In this document: one piece after another, positions 45,225 to 55,339 of the stretch
Numbering within the stretch: position 1 is the stretch's first letter
Layout: each line of letters begins with the position of its first letter
DNA from: Pomphorhynchus laevis
Lineage: Eukaryota > Acanthocephala > Palaeacanthocephala > Echinorhynchida > Pomphorhynchidae
Length of the DNA stretch: 64,000 bases
Assembly (NCBI GenBank): GCA_012934845.2
Contig: WNNJ02001735.1
Coordinates: 1 to 64,000 of the forward strand
Reading direction: 5' to 3'
The notes under the pieces: generated by a model
Databases searched by the model: none
The model's input: only the letters and a program-made list of their open reading frames with translations
Told to the model about the DNA's origin: nothing
Translations under genes and position numbers: made by a program

Positions 45225-45322
45225 GGGAAGAATATACTCTCTCGAGGAGTAGTCTCACGAGCAGAATTAAGAATATAAACGCAACAACTTTGGTTTTTTA
45301 AATGGCCCATTCGAGGGAACCC
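45225..45322 (+). mobile_element. Very short retroelement tail
   Basis: Ends with GCCCATTCGAGGGAACCC (45305-45322), a variant of the tail motif of the Cys-rich family, so a 5'-truncated tail of that family probably ends here. The coding part is too short to confirm. Confidence 0.45.
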
Positions 45323-45685
45323 TTTATTTTGTAAATTATTTAAAAATAAAATTATTGTTAAAAAATTATTATCAAAGTTGTCTTGGTTATTATAATTCTT
45401 ACATTTGTGAGAATATATTCTTACAATATAAAAACATACAATAAATAGAAGTGTCAAATTGGAACGACAACCATCAGTGACAACCATCGACGACTGACAT
45501 ACACAAACACTTACAAACACATTACGAAGCCACCTTAGAGCGCATGTACGAAACCGTCTGAGAGCGCTGAAAACGTATGAGATCGCTGTTACGAAGTCGA
45601 TAACTATTATACACCTAACAGAGAAAAAACGAGACAACAATCGATTTTTCATAGTCAACAACTTTACTTCGCCAATACAATCACG

Positions 45686-45913
45686 ATGCCTAAAGGAATC
45701 CCATCAGAGCCAAAATGCTTTTCGTGTAATGGACATTCAGCACCATGTCGTCAATGCAAATGTGAAAAATCAAATAAGCCGTGCACTAACTGTTCTGCAG
45801 CGAATTGCGAAAACCAACTTATATCTCATTTTGCATGCATGAATATAGCGGATAACGCGGTTCACACCCTCGTTACTGCCTCGAATAGATTCCCAAGCAC
45901 TCTTATCCATTAA
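45686..45913 (+). pseudogene. Retroelement N-terminal Cys-rich motif, copy 2
   Basis: MPKGIPSEPKCFSCNGHSAP begins the same motif as 23550: CFSC, CRQCKC, CTNC, NCENQ. The MPKG/MPRG start is shared, supporting this Met. The frame ends before the next domain. Confidence 0.75.
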
Positions 45914-46176
45914 TCATTCAAGGAGGAAATTACTTGGCGTCCTAATCTATTTTACTTACCGAGGTGTAACGAAAGCCGAATGTTTTAAATGAACTAAGTA
46001 AATTGTTTGAAACTGCTTGTCGCGAGAATGACGTCGAAGGCTCGTCGCTCATGAAGGTGACAATTATTTGTCAGTGCGTTTTACAAAAAGTAGGTTCATC
46101 GAAAATCAAATATGTACGTCACTTGATGTCGCGTCGCCTGTCTCTTTGGCAAAGCCGAAATTTTGATGAATTAGTA

Positions 46177-47160
46177 GGCCCTATTCTATTTACGCTTCTT
46201 CTTGGAGATTTATCTTGTATAACTAGTAAATTCAGCTTCAGGGTAATGCAGTACGCTGATGATATACTTATTTATACTCATTCGTCTCCTCATTCCCTAA
46301 GCCAACTTTTCGTATCCGCATCTAATTGTCTTCGTGCTCTATCAGAACATCTAATTTCTTACCGCATGTCCCTAAATCCTACCAAATCTAAAGTGTTATG
46401 GATTTTTCCCTCCACTGTTTCTGTTATTCCTCCATCTCTGTATCTTCAGACCACAATTATTCCTGCTCTAGATAAACTAGTATTTCTAGGTATTCACTTC
46501 GACAATAACCTGCATCTCGATCCCTTCATTCGTGATAAAACTAGGTCTTCAAATATTCTTCTCCGTGATATTCGTCTCGTCAGAAATTCTCTAGATTTTA
46601 GTTCTTGTAAATCTCTTATCTCCTCCCTTCTTTTCCCACGTATTGATTACTGTCTTAACCTTCTCGTCTTCTCTTCAAAGTCATCCCTTAAACCTCTTCA
46701 ACGCCTCATTAACACTGCGGTGCGCATCCTTTTTCGACTTTGTAAATTCGATCATATATCTTCCTATTTATCAAAACTTGGATGTCTAAGTATTAAACAT
46801 CGCATTCGTTTTCGTATGCTTTGTCTTACTTATCGCCTTCTCCATTGTAATTCTCCTTCTTATCTTTATCTGCCAACTCTAAGTGAATCTCGCTATCTTT
46901 CTACTCACCTACGCTCCTGTGATTCTCTTCTGCTACACGTACCTATTCACTCAACCAACTTCGGCCGTCGATCCCTACATATCGCTGCTCCTCTCCTTTG
47001 GAATTCCTTACCTAATCATCTGCGATCATCATCCTCACTCCGATTTTTCAAAAAGCAGCTAAAATCGATGCTACTAAACGATTAACTTTTTTATCTGTTT
47101 CGCTTTTGTGGGCTTGTAAGCACACAGTCTGTGTGCATTTGCCACATTAAAAAATCTTTC
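46177..47160 (+). mobile_element. 5'-truncated CR1/L2-like LINE inserted in copy 2
   Basis: A 984-bp insert flanked by an 8-bp target duplication AATTAGTA (46169-46176 and 47161-47168). It carries RT motif C (MQYADDILIYTHS), the thumb with SLKPLQRLINTAVRI and a C-terminus with PLLWNSLPNHLRSSSSL. The 3' hairpin is at 47108-47145, followed by a short ATTAAAAAA tail. Host codons resume exactly: GAA TTA GTA before, AGG GAG GGT after. The host 5' frame reads into the LINE without a stop, giving a 360-aa chimeric ORF (46003-47085). Confidence 0.9.
47108..47145 (+). promoter_or_regulatory. Conserved 3' hairpin of the inserted LINE
   Basis: GTGG/CCAC outer stem and GCACAC/GTGTGC inner stem. Compared with 45110-45147 the inner stem bases changed on both sides, keeping the pairing, which supports selection on structure. 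Confidence 0.8.
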
Positions 47161-47253
47161 AATTAGTAAGGGAGGGTAAATGTATTCAATCACGTTTGAA
47201 GGTATTCCTCCCAGCCACGAGATGATTCTAAGCGCAATTGAAAGTCGCTGTTT

Positions 47254-49574
47254 ATGAAATTAATAATGTCATGTAATCTTACTTCTGCAGTAAGAATCCT
47301 GGAAAATGATTCTGTCAATAAAACTTTGAGTCCAAATGATTATATCTTTAACGAATCGGTTAAGTCTATTCTTGAAGCGAAGCATCCACAGGTAGCTGTA
47401 ATTAGTGAGGACGCCTTATTATCGGAGATCAACACAGAAAGGGATAACTTTCATCCCTCCTTTTTCGATACGATAGATGCAGCTGCAATTCAACTTAGTG
47501 CTAAGCGCACTACAGGCGCTGCGGGTCCTTCGGGTGTTAATGCTTTATCATGGCAGCAAATACATACCTCATTTGATAGGGATTCATTACAGTTGGCCTC
47601 CACGTTAGCAGATCTGACAAGGCGAATTGCAAGTAATAGAGTTCCAAAACATTCAACAGAAGCGTTAATTGCTAGTCGGCTCATTGCCCTCGATAAAAAT
47701 CCTGGTATTCGATTGATCGGAATAGGTGAGGCATATAGGCGCATAATGGCTAAAACGATTTTAAATGTTATTTATCCTTTCATTAACTCAATTGCGGGTA
47801 ATTCACAACTTTGTGCAGGTCAAAAGGGAGGTGTCGAATTCGTTGTGCGAGGTATGCGTGAAACCTTTGCTAATTCGACCTAGTCATGTTTACTTTTAAT
47901 TGATGCACATAATGCTTTTAATAGAATTAATAGGAAATTAGCTCTCCTTAATATAGAAAAGATATGTCCTGCTTTAGCACGATTCCTGCAGAATACGTAT
48001 AGTTTAGATCCAATCTTAGCCATTGACGATGATTATCTGTTATCAAAGGAAGGTTTCACGCAAGGCGACCCTTTGGCAATGGTAGCATTTGCGGCAGCAA
48101 CGATACCCTTAATACATAGATTAGGCGCTTTGCATCCTCAAATAAAACAGCGTTGGTATGCAGATGATGTATCATGTGTTGGTTCACCAGGGAATGTTTA
48201 TGATTTTTTTAAATCGTTGCAATCTATAGGACCGGAATACGGATTTCATGTTAATGTCAACAAGTGTACAGCTCTGGTTAACGCCAACATTATCCTTGAA
48301 TGTGATTCACTTGCCAGCTTAGGGGTTCATGTCGTATCTAATGGTGTAGAACTTTTAGGAGCTCCCATAGGTTTTGGTTCGTTCGAAAAAGATTGGGTAA
48401 TAACACAAGTAACTCGCTGGTTAAAATTGCTCGATAGGTTATGTGAAGTCTCTAGCGATTCACGGCAGTTAGCGTTCTTAGCATTTTCAGCAGCAGTGCA
48501 AAATAAGTGGACTCATGTACAAAGAACATGTAAGTGTGAATGTGAATGGTTTTCTTCACTCGAAGATTTCATACAGAATAAAATAATCCCCAAAATAACT
48601 GGTTTTAATTTACAGAAGTGTTGGCGCGATGTAGCAAGTCTGCCTTTCTCAATGGGAGGTTTGGGATATCAAATCCATATGAGAATACCAAATATGAATG
48701 GGAATATTCTTCTTTGCTATGTAAGCCCTTATTTGAGTTAGGTCTCGGAGGCGACATTGATACCATCCAGAAACAGTCAATAGTTGAAATTAGAAAACTA
48801 AAGAATCTCCGGGCTGCCGAAAAATTTTCGTCACTGTTAAATACAGTGGACGACTGCGAACAGGTAATTTTAAAGCATGCCGCTCGAAAGGGCGCGTCAA
48901 CGTGGCTATCTGCTCGCCCTAGTGATGATCCTAAGTTTCGCTTAAGCAATCAAGAATTTTCCGATGGTCTCTCTGTCAGATATAGGTGGCAAATTTTAAA
49001 TACTTCAGGCAAATGTGTATGTGGGGAAGTTCTTAGTGTTGTTCATTCATTATCTTGCAAATGCGGAGGGAAATCAATAGTAAGGCACAATGTGATCAGA
49101 GACATTTTCACCAAATTAACTTCAGAGGTGTGTTCATCAACTACAACTGAGCCACTGCTTTCTCCCGTTGATCCAACTATTCAATTCGATTCTTCTTCCA
49201 CTACACTAGATCGCAATGCACGTCTTGACGTCTTGTGTTCGGGGTTGTTTGGCGTCCCGTCTGAGCGGTCCTACCTGGACATTTCTGTATTCAATACACA
49301 TGCTCGTTCCTGTGCCACAATGACTTTACGATCAGAGTTCAGTTATAACGAGAATCGAAAAAAGGCTAAGTACTCCGAACGGATATCCAAGATCGAAAGA
49401 GCAGCTTTTATACCGGTTATTTTGTCAATACAAGGTGGATTAGGGGATGAGGCAGAGCAGTTAGTAAAACGCTTAGCAAAAGACGTAGCCGTGAGAAGAG
49501 AGTGCCGTTACAGTAACGTGATTGGCCGATTCAGACGTTCCATTGGAATAGCTCTCGTGCGGGCTAGCTCATAG
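47254..49574 (+). pseudogene. Retroelement RT, finger and nuclease frames, copy 2
   Basis: Three long frames: 47254-47883 (fingers, up to just before motif A), 48073-48741 (motif B to thumb, with WYADD) and 48618-49574 (finger and nuclease, 318 aa). The finger region has CVCGE, then H and SCKCGG; the nuclease region has ARLDVL and YLDISVFN; IQGGLGDEAEQL matches FSGGSGDNATQL of copy 1. A stop TAG sits right after the first frame (47881), and one shift joins the last two. Confidence 0.85.
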
Positions 49575-49744
49575 TGTCTCAGATAAATTTTTCATTGTTA
49601 CTTTGGTTATGATTCTGCAGTGTCTTTGTCAAATAAATTCGTTTTACTTTAATAACCAATTTAATAGCCACTAATAACAATAACAATAAGCACTTTAATG
49701 GTTATCATCCGGATAACCACTTCAATTACCACGCACAAAAGAAA

Positions 49745-50060
49745 ATGGCTAAGTACAGCGAACGTGTTTCCAAGTTTGAAGACGTAAATTTTAAACTATT
49801 CGTAATAGCGTGTAACGGTGATACGGGAAATAAGGCTCAGCTAGTTCAGAAGCGGATGGCGAAATTGAAAGCTGAAAAATCTAAACGACCCTATAATCGT
49901 TGCATTGAAGACCTTAGAGTGAACATTGGTTTTCTAATGGCTAGGTCGGCTTGAGTCGCATTGCGAAATGCGAGGTCGAGTACTCGAAGGTTTGCAGGAA
50001 TTGCAATAGAAAATTTTATTGGTGATCCGATAGATAATCTTAAAATTCAGGATACACTGT
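49745..50060 (+). mobile_element. Cys-rich family, truncated C-terminal tail
   Basis: The 69-aa frame AKYSERVSKFEDVNFKLFVI, followed by GNKAQLVQKRMAKL, equals the last segment of copies 1 and 2. After a TGA the frame continues VALRNARSSTRRF, the CIRGTRS-equivalent. It is a separate 5'-truncated insertion just downstream of copy 2. Confidence 0.75.
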
Positions 50061-50284
50061 AATGCCAGGATGCTCAAATTTGAGATATTATTTTTTATTT
50101 CAATTGTGACCCGTTAGGGATTATTCTACTGTTGCCCATTAAGGGACTTTGAAAGTCTTGTGTTTATTTGATTTACAATAAATGTTTTTTTTCTTTAAAA
50201 AATAAAATAAAAATTACAAAGAAAATATACGATATTATTATATTGTATATCATGAACAAAGGAAAAATAATAAATATATTGAAC

Positions 50285-50510
50285 GCTTCTAAAGAATCGA
50301 GAACGGTTCTTTTGTACCTCTTGTCTTCTCAGTTTGTGGAGGAATTGGACCGGCAGCGGACATCCTGCTAAAATATGTTGCCAGAAAATCGAATACATCA
50401 AAATGGTTACACCGATATAATTGCAAATTTGCGTTGCCATGTATCGTTTCTAATGGCTAAGATGGGCCACTTTACCATACGCGCAAGTCGATTACCTTCA
50501 ATTGATAATT
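50285..50510 (+). mobile_element. Cys-rich family, second truncated tail
   Basis: Mixed frames read EELDRQRTS, MLPENRIHQNGYTDIIANLR and CHVSFLMAKMGHFTIRAS, which align with the GGxGDxA, IxxLRxxxxLLxA and C-terminal parts of the family. It is more decayed than its neighbour. Confidence 0.5.
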
Positions 50511-50591
50511 ATCGAAAAAAAAGTTAAAAATTATTTTTTTGTGAATATTTGTACATTGACTCAACTTATGTTTCTAATAAGTTGAGTCTTT

Positions 50592-50640
50592 CTTGTAAGC
50601 GTGCAGCTGTCACGCATTTGTCACATTAAAAATAAATAAA
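50592..50640 (+). mobile_element. CR1/L2-like LINE tail remnant
   Basis: CTTGTAAGCGTGCAGCTGTC and CACGCATTTGTCAC match the 3' hairpin at 45110-45147, followed by ATTAAAAATAAATAAA. Only the extreme 3' end of a LINE copy is present, the expected product of very early RT arrest. Confidence 0.7.
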
Positions 50641-50750
50641 TTATAATTATTATTAATTAACAAAAATTTTAACACACAATTCTTGATTATAACTAACTAC
50701 TTACAAAAGCTAGAGCTAGGCAATTTTGATAGCATATATTCCGAGTCCCA

Positions 50751-52844
50751 ATGACTAAAGGAAATCCCCGGCAATCCCAAAGATGCTGCATATGCATGGG
50801 ACAAAATGCAGTTTGCCGGGGATGCAGATGTGCTAAAGCAAGAAAATATTGCACAGACTGCGTTGCGAAGAACCGCGAAAATCAGAAACCCGCCGTTACC
50901 GACGACCATAGTGAACAGACAAATTTATCTGTTAGGCTGAACGAAATAAATCCAACAAGCATAAATTTTCTTACTTCAATGTTTCAAATTGAGATTGAAA
51001 TTGCATATTCTGAAGCAGTAAATATAGAAGACGCATTTAAAGAGCTCATATCCTGGATACTAAATCTATTCGGTCTACCTATATGCGCAGCAAGCAATGA
51101 ATTCATTGACATTATTTGCTCGAAATATGAAATAGTCGCATATAGACTTGCAAATGAGAGCAGTGCTTTATAGGAGGTTACAGTGGCTGGTCAATGTCTG
51201 TTACAGAATATACCTACACGCAAGATCAGAGAACATCGAGAAACATTACAGAGACGCATTTATCAACGGATGTCTGGCAAATTGACGGAATTTTTTTTGA
51301 AGCAAGATTAATTCAGCTCTCACTGCGGGATAGGTCAGAGTCAAGAGGATCAACAAATTGGCAGAAGCGATTTTGTAAACTTATTCCGGAATGAAAAACT
51401 TTTGCGGCTATTAGACTGCTCAAGGATGATTGCCCAGGTACAAACGCGGTTTTATCCCTAAACCAGGAAATTGGAGGACGAACACTTGAGAGCATTTTGC
51501 AAGAACACCATCCCAACGCAAGTGAAGCAGGTTAGGAAGCAAAGCTGAAGCAGCATATAATTGATTGCGTGCCACACAATGCCTTTGAATTTTTATCGAT
51601 TGACAGGAATCAAATAATCACAACCGCATTGAAAACACGAGGAGGTGCTAATTCAGTGTGGGCCCGATTGGTTCAGCCCTCTTCAGAGTACAACACGCAA
51701 TGCGTTGAACGATCTTCTTCGATTAGACGACTCTCACGGTTCGCTGTGGCCCATCCTCTTATTACCTCTAAATTGCGACGGTCTCGAGATAGTGGATCCA
51801 TGTCAGGTCGCTGAAGAAGAATACAAAATCTCGCTAATGTTATGCGAGCCATATTTGAAAAGGCCTGCAAGGGATCGAATTGAGATCCAAACAGTGCTTA
51901 CGCTCTACCACATTGCGCAAACAAAAGCAGGCTATCAACAAGGCAATTATGTTACCACAGGTCTAAGCATACGACAAAATTATGCATAAAACCATCGAGC
52001 ATTTAACGGTGAAGGGAGTATTTTCTTGGTTAACTGCGCTCCCCAATAGAAATAGGCAGACTCGTATCGACAACACAACGCTTAGCGATGTCATCGCATC
52101 ACGCTACAACACGATATGCAGAGACGCACATACCCACTGTTCTTGGGCCTTGACGACTTCACTAGCGCACCGCCTATCATGTCCTAATGGCGATCACCCC
52201 TCAATCAGGGAGTACTTAATCCGAGACAGAAAGGTAAAGACACTCACAGAAGTTTGCGACAGTGTATCGATCGGACCGATGTTGTATCTGTCGATGTCAA
52301 CATTCGTTTTGAGCATGCAACAATGACATCCGACCCAGACGCACGGCTGGACATAACATGTGGTGAATTCTACGGCGGCTGCTTGGAGCGAGCTCTATTC
52401 GACAACTGCGTTTTCAACGCATTCGCTCCTTCGAACATTAGCAGATCTACAATTTCATGCTTCGTATACCATGAGCAGAGGAAGTTCGCAAAATACCAAA
52501 TGCGCGTCTCATTGATCGAGAGACCAAGTATCTCAGCGATCGTACTCTCCTGCTTAGGCGGTGAGAGAAAGTCTGCCTGAAGATTTTTGCAATGGCTCGC
52601 GTACAAGCTCGCTGCAAAGAGGAACATTACATATGCTCACGAAATAACACGCCTCTGAGAAACTATCGGACTCGAGCTTGCGAGCTGCATATCGATGTGC
52701 ATCCGTCGGCCGCGCTCAGCAAAGAACAGGCCGACGTTTGATAGACATAGATGAATAAGAAATGACCAGATATATTGACTATCTTTATTTTAGTTATTTG
52801 AATAAATTTTTGTCTTTGAAAAAAAAGCCCATTGGCGGGAACCC
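50751..52844 (+). mobile_element. Cys-rich/RT/nuclease retroelement copy 3, RT deleted
   Basis: N-terminus MTKGNPRQSQRCCICMGQNA with the full Cys array (50751-50880), then a helical segment (to 51173). A frame near 51480-51620 reads TLESILQEHHPN and FEFLSIDRNQIITTALKTRG. At about 51645 this joins directly to post-RT sequence (WARLVQPSSEYNTQ), so fingers and palm, about 1 kb, are missing. The finger and nuclease part follows: SLAHRLSCPNG, DARLDITCGEF and LFDNCVFNAFAPS. The tail GCCCATTGGCGGGAACCC is at 52827-52844. It is non-autonomous. Confidence 0.8.
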
Positions 52845-52881
52845 TTTTATTAATGCTATATAAAATATTTTTTTATTTTGC

Positions 52882-52945
52882 CCCCGTGTCCCAATGGTGG
52901 AGGCGTGTGCATTGCAAACTCAATGTACGGGGTTCAAACATTGAG
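52882..52945 (+). tRNA. tRNA-like sequence (Ala-type, degenerate) or SINE head
   Basis: The order CAATGGTGGAG, then CATTGCAAAC, then GGGGTTCAAAC resembles the D arm, a TGC anticodon arm and the B box of tRNA-Ala. The acceptor stem does not pair and the T arm is imperfect, so this is not a working tRNA. A tRNA pseudogene or a SINE 5' end are both possible. Confidence 0.3.
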
Positions 52946-53380
52946 CATGCACTCTCTATTGACTTCTCTGTAAGCACACGTCAAAGTCACAATGTCGCGT
53001 TGTCGAAAGACAGGGGCACCCGATGATGCGGCTTCACTCTTCGTTATTATTGAAAAACGTATTATTAATAATTTTTTATAATAAATTATCTTTATTTTTT
53101 TTATTATTTTATATAATAGAAGGTGCATTTTTATAACTGAACATACAAAATTATGATCAGTGAGATTAAACTTCAAATGGATATCATATAGGTTCCATTT
53201 TGTTACTTATCTTCAGTAGTCAAACAAACAGTTCTCATACAAGAAAAATATTTACATGGTAAGCTTGTAAAGGACTTTTAAATTTAAATATTACTTTAGA
53301 TGCAAAGTTCACAACGTAGCATGTGTTCATTTTGCAATTAACTTAATTCTCAATATTTACAAAATATCGCGATGTTGAAT

Positions 53381-53451
53381 GCATTGGTGGTTTAGTGGTA
53401 GAATACTCGCCTGCCACGCGGGTGACCCGGGTTCGATTCCCGGTCAATGCA
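53381..53451 (+). tRNA. tRNA-Gly(GCC), copy 1
   Basis: A 71-nt gene folding into a full cloverleaf: acceptor GCATTGG pairs with CCAATGC-type 3' sequence (TCAATGC with a G-T), A box TGGTTTAGTGG, anticodon loop CTGCCAC (GCC), B box GGTTCGATTCC and discriminator A. No intron and no encoded CCA, as in animals. A T-rich stretch follows within 10 bp as a likely Pol III terminator. Confidence 0.95.
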
Positions 53452-53596
53452 TTATTGTTTAGTATATTTATAGATGCTAAAAGCTTTTGTTTTTTATCTT
53501 AATATTTTTAAAGCAAATTATAATTTAAATCTTAATGATATTCTTCATATAAAAATGTTTTTTTGTTAATTTTACATATAAAAAATATAATTGAAA

Positions 53597-53944
53597 GAAG
53601 GATAATTGACTGGCAGCAAGAATATTTCTTGCTGCCAGTCATTTACCTAGTGCGGTCTCTGGGGTCAGGGAGGTTGCTAGATTGGCAGAGGATCGAAAGA
53701 AGGCCAAATATACATGTATTGACGAATCGCAATATAAATTTGTGCCGTTGGCGATCGACACAATTGGTGCTGTCGGGCCGATAACTTCGAATTTTTTGAC
53801 AAAACTGGGCAATATGTTGGTGGTGGCAACAGATGATCGAAGAGCTGCCAATTTCCTCTTGCAGCGTTAAAGCTGTGCAGTGCAGCGGGGAAATGCAGCG
53901 TCTCTGTGAGAGGTCGCTCGAGATGGAAACCTTCCAACTTAACG
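53597..53944 (+). mobile_element. 348-bp truncated retroelement 3' end with target duplication
   Basis: Flanked by ATAATTGAAA at 53587-53596 and 53945-53954; the sister unit has this word once (about 54316-54325), an exact empty site. The insert encodes the end of a retroelement protein: RKKAKYTCIDESQYKFVPLA, then DTIGAVGP and RAANFLLQR, a relative of the C-terminal nuclease-type domain but a different subfamily from copies 1-3. Its first 45 bp form a perfect hairpin (arms 53607-53622 and 53626-53641). Confidence 0.85.
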
Positions 53945-54047
53945 ATAATTGAAAATAAATGAAAATAATATGATTTGTGTAATTGTCTTTTTTGATATGT
54001 AGAGCATATTTAATTGTGATAAATTGTAAAATTACATGTTTTCTGTA

Positions 54048-54420
54048 GCATGTGTTCATTTTGCAATTAACTTAATTCTCAATATTTACAAAATATCGCG
54101 ATGTTGGATGCATTGGTGGTTTAGTGGTAGAATACTCGCCTGCCACGCGGGTGACCCGGGTTCGATTCCCGGTCAATGCAGTTTAGTTTAGTATATTTAT
54201 AGATGCTAAAAGCTTTTGTTTTTTATCTTAATATTTTTAAAGCAAATTATAATTTAAATCTAAATGATATTCTTCATATAAAAATGTTATTTTTTTGTTA
54301 ATTTTACATATTAAAAATATAATTGAAAATAAATGAAAATAATATGATTTGTGTAATTGTCTTTTTTGATATGTAGAGCATATTTAATTGTGATAAATTG
54401 TAAAATTACATGTTTTCTTT
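54048..54420 (+). repeat. Tandem duplication carrying tRNA-Gly, unit 2 (empty)
   Basis: Second unit of the duplication, lacking the insert. The uninterrupted run from the tRNA through ATATAATTGAAAATAAATG gives the pre-insertion sequence. Confidence 0.9.
54110..54180 (+). tRNA. tRNA-Gly(GCC), copy 2
   Basis: Identical in sequence to copy 1, 729 bp downstream, inside the second unit of the duplication. Only the base just before the gene and a few flanking bases differ. Confidence 0.95.
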
Positions 54421-54880
54421 TTGAAAGCATATTTTTGCTTACATTCGATAGTTATTCATTTAAAATGTTGTTATATTAGCAAATGTCATAAAATGAAAAT
54501 TAAAAAATTTTAAATTTTAAAGTATTGATTTTTTGGTATGATTATTACCAAATTTTTATTGGACTTGCAAGTGGATCATTTTACGGTAACCACTTTAATA
54601 TATTACTTATTTCCAATAAAGTTGGCGTTATGACAACATATAATTTGTCATTGCAACGACAACATTATACTAAGATTACCCTAATTTCAATTAATATATT
54701 ATGATATTTTGAACATTATGGATTTTGAACGTAATGTGATATGTAATTATTGAGCCAACAATTTAAATAGATTAAAAAATCCAGGGATAGCTGATTGACA
54801 ATTAGTTGGAATATATATACGTTAAAAAAATTTTTATTACACGTTAAAAAGAGTTTGAAATAAATAACATACAATATTAT
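54421..54880. other. AT-rich, no gene seen
   Basis: Unassigned AT-rich sequence between the tRNA duplication and the first hammerhead-like motif. Confidence 0.5.
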
Positions 54881-54884
54881 TTTC

Positions 54885-54913
54885 CTGAAGAAGGCCACTA
54901 GTTGGTCGAAAGC
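54885..54913 (+). ncRNA. Hammerhead-like motif (CUGAAGA type)
   Basis: CTGAAGA (54885-54891), one extra A, GGCC/GGTC arms around a 7-nt loop, then GAAA (54908-54911). The box fits the CUGANGA consensus with N7 = A. The extra A and lack of visible helix I and cleavage site make it a degenerate or non-ribozyme relative. Confidence 0.4.
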
Positions 54914-55020
54914 TTGAATAAAACGATATCTTTGTGTTTCCGGTTTGACTTAAAATCCGAGTATTAATATATACAAGTATCCGTCAAAGGATCCCGGAGC
55001 TGATTTGAATAAATAATCTA

Positions 55021-55023
<3 letters not shown>

Positions 55024-55116
<93 letters not shown>
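55024..55116. repeat. (TA)n microsatellite
   Basis: About 46 uninterrupted TA dinucleotides. It lies between two hammerhead-like motifs of opposite orientation (54885 and 55239). The apparent minus-strand frame across it (IYIYIY) is meaningless. Confidence 0.97.
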
Positions 55117-55119
<3 letters not shown>

Positions 55120-55216
55120 GAAAGACTTGACACCGACGACCAGGATACTTATTGTATTCGTTCATATATTAATATTAAAGAATAAACTGGTGTTAAAGTA
55201 CGAGCAATATTATTAC

Positions 55217-55239
55217 GTTTCGGCTAAAGCCTTCGTCAG
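55217..55239 (-). ncRNA. Hammerhead-like motif (CUGACGA type)
   Basis: On the minus strand: CTGACGA (55239-55233), one extra A, GGC-TTTA-GCC stem and GAAAC (55221-55217), followed by CGTAATAATATTGC. CUGANGA and GAAA boxes and a perfect 3-bp stem II are present. As at 54885 there is an extra A after the first box, and no helix I is visible. Confidence 0.4.
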
Positions 55240-55252
55240 ATAATTGTAAATG

Positions 55253-55302
55253 TTTAACAATCAAGACAATTTTAGCTAGCTAAAATTGTCTTGATTGTTA
55301 AA
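55253..55302. repeat. Perfect 50-bp palindrome
   Basis: Centred on TAGCTA, with no loop: TTTAACAATCAAGACAATTT on one side and its exact complement on the other. It is followed by a short direct repeat of TTGATTGTTAAATACTTA (about 55290-55335). Confidence 0.95.
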
Positions 55303-55339
55303 TACTTAGTATTGATTGTTAAATACTTACTTAGTATTG

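Larger units (their letters stand above)
45686..49577 (+). mobile_element. Cys-rich/RT/nuclease retroelement copy 2, split by a LINE
   Basis: The second long copy. Cys-rich N-terminus at 45686-45830. The helical region is interrupted by the LINE insert at 46177-47160 and resumes REGKCIQSRL. RT fingers TTGAAGPSGVNALSW near 47510; motif A LLIDAHNAFNRIN near 47895; motif B TQGDPLAMVAFAAAT at about 48058; motif C RWYADDVSC at about 48153. Then KWTHVQRTCKC, the finger CGEVLS/H/SCKCG, nuclease strands NARLDVLCSG and RSYLDISVFN, and an end equivalent to CIRGTRS (IALVRASS). It confirms the domain order of copy 1 and has an intact YADD. A few stops and shifts remain. Confidence 0.85.
53319..54045 (+). 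repeat. Tandem duplication carrying tRNA-Gly, unit 1 (occupied)
   Basis: Unit 1 (53319-54045) and unit 2 (54048-54420) share the upstream CATGTGTTCATTTTGCAATT, the tRNA and about 240 bp after it. Unit 1 is longer by the 348-bp insert at 53597-53944. Outside the insert the two differ at only a few positions, so the duplication is recent. Confidence 0.9.

Noticed and set aside
46003-47085. 360-aa ORF as a host gene
   Set aside because: It is a fusion of Cys-rich element sequence and the inserted LINE, with target duplications at the joins.
52832-53026. 64-aa ORF overlapping the tRNA-like sequence
   Set aside because: No homology or context; tRNA-like words explain the conserved look better.
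54950-55165. 71-aa minus-strand ORF of alternating Ile and Tyr
   Set aside because: It is only the translation of the (TA)n microsatellite.
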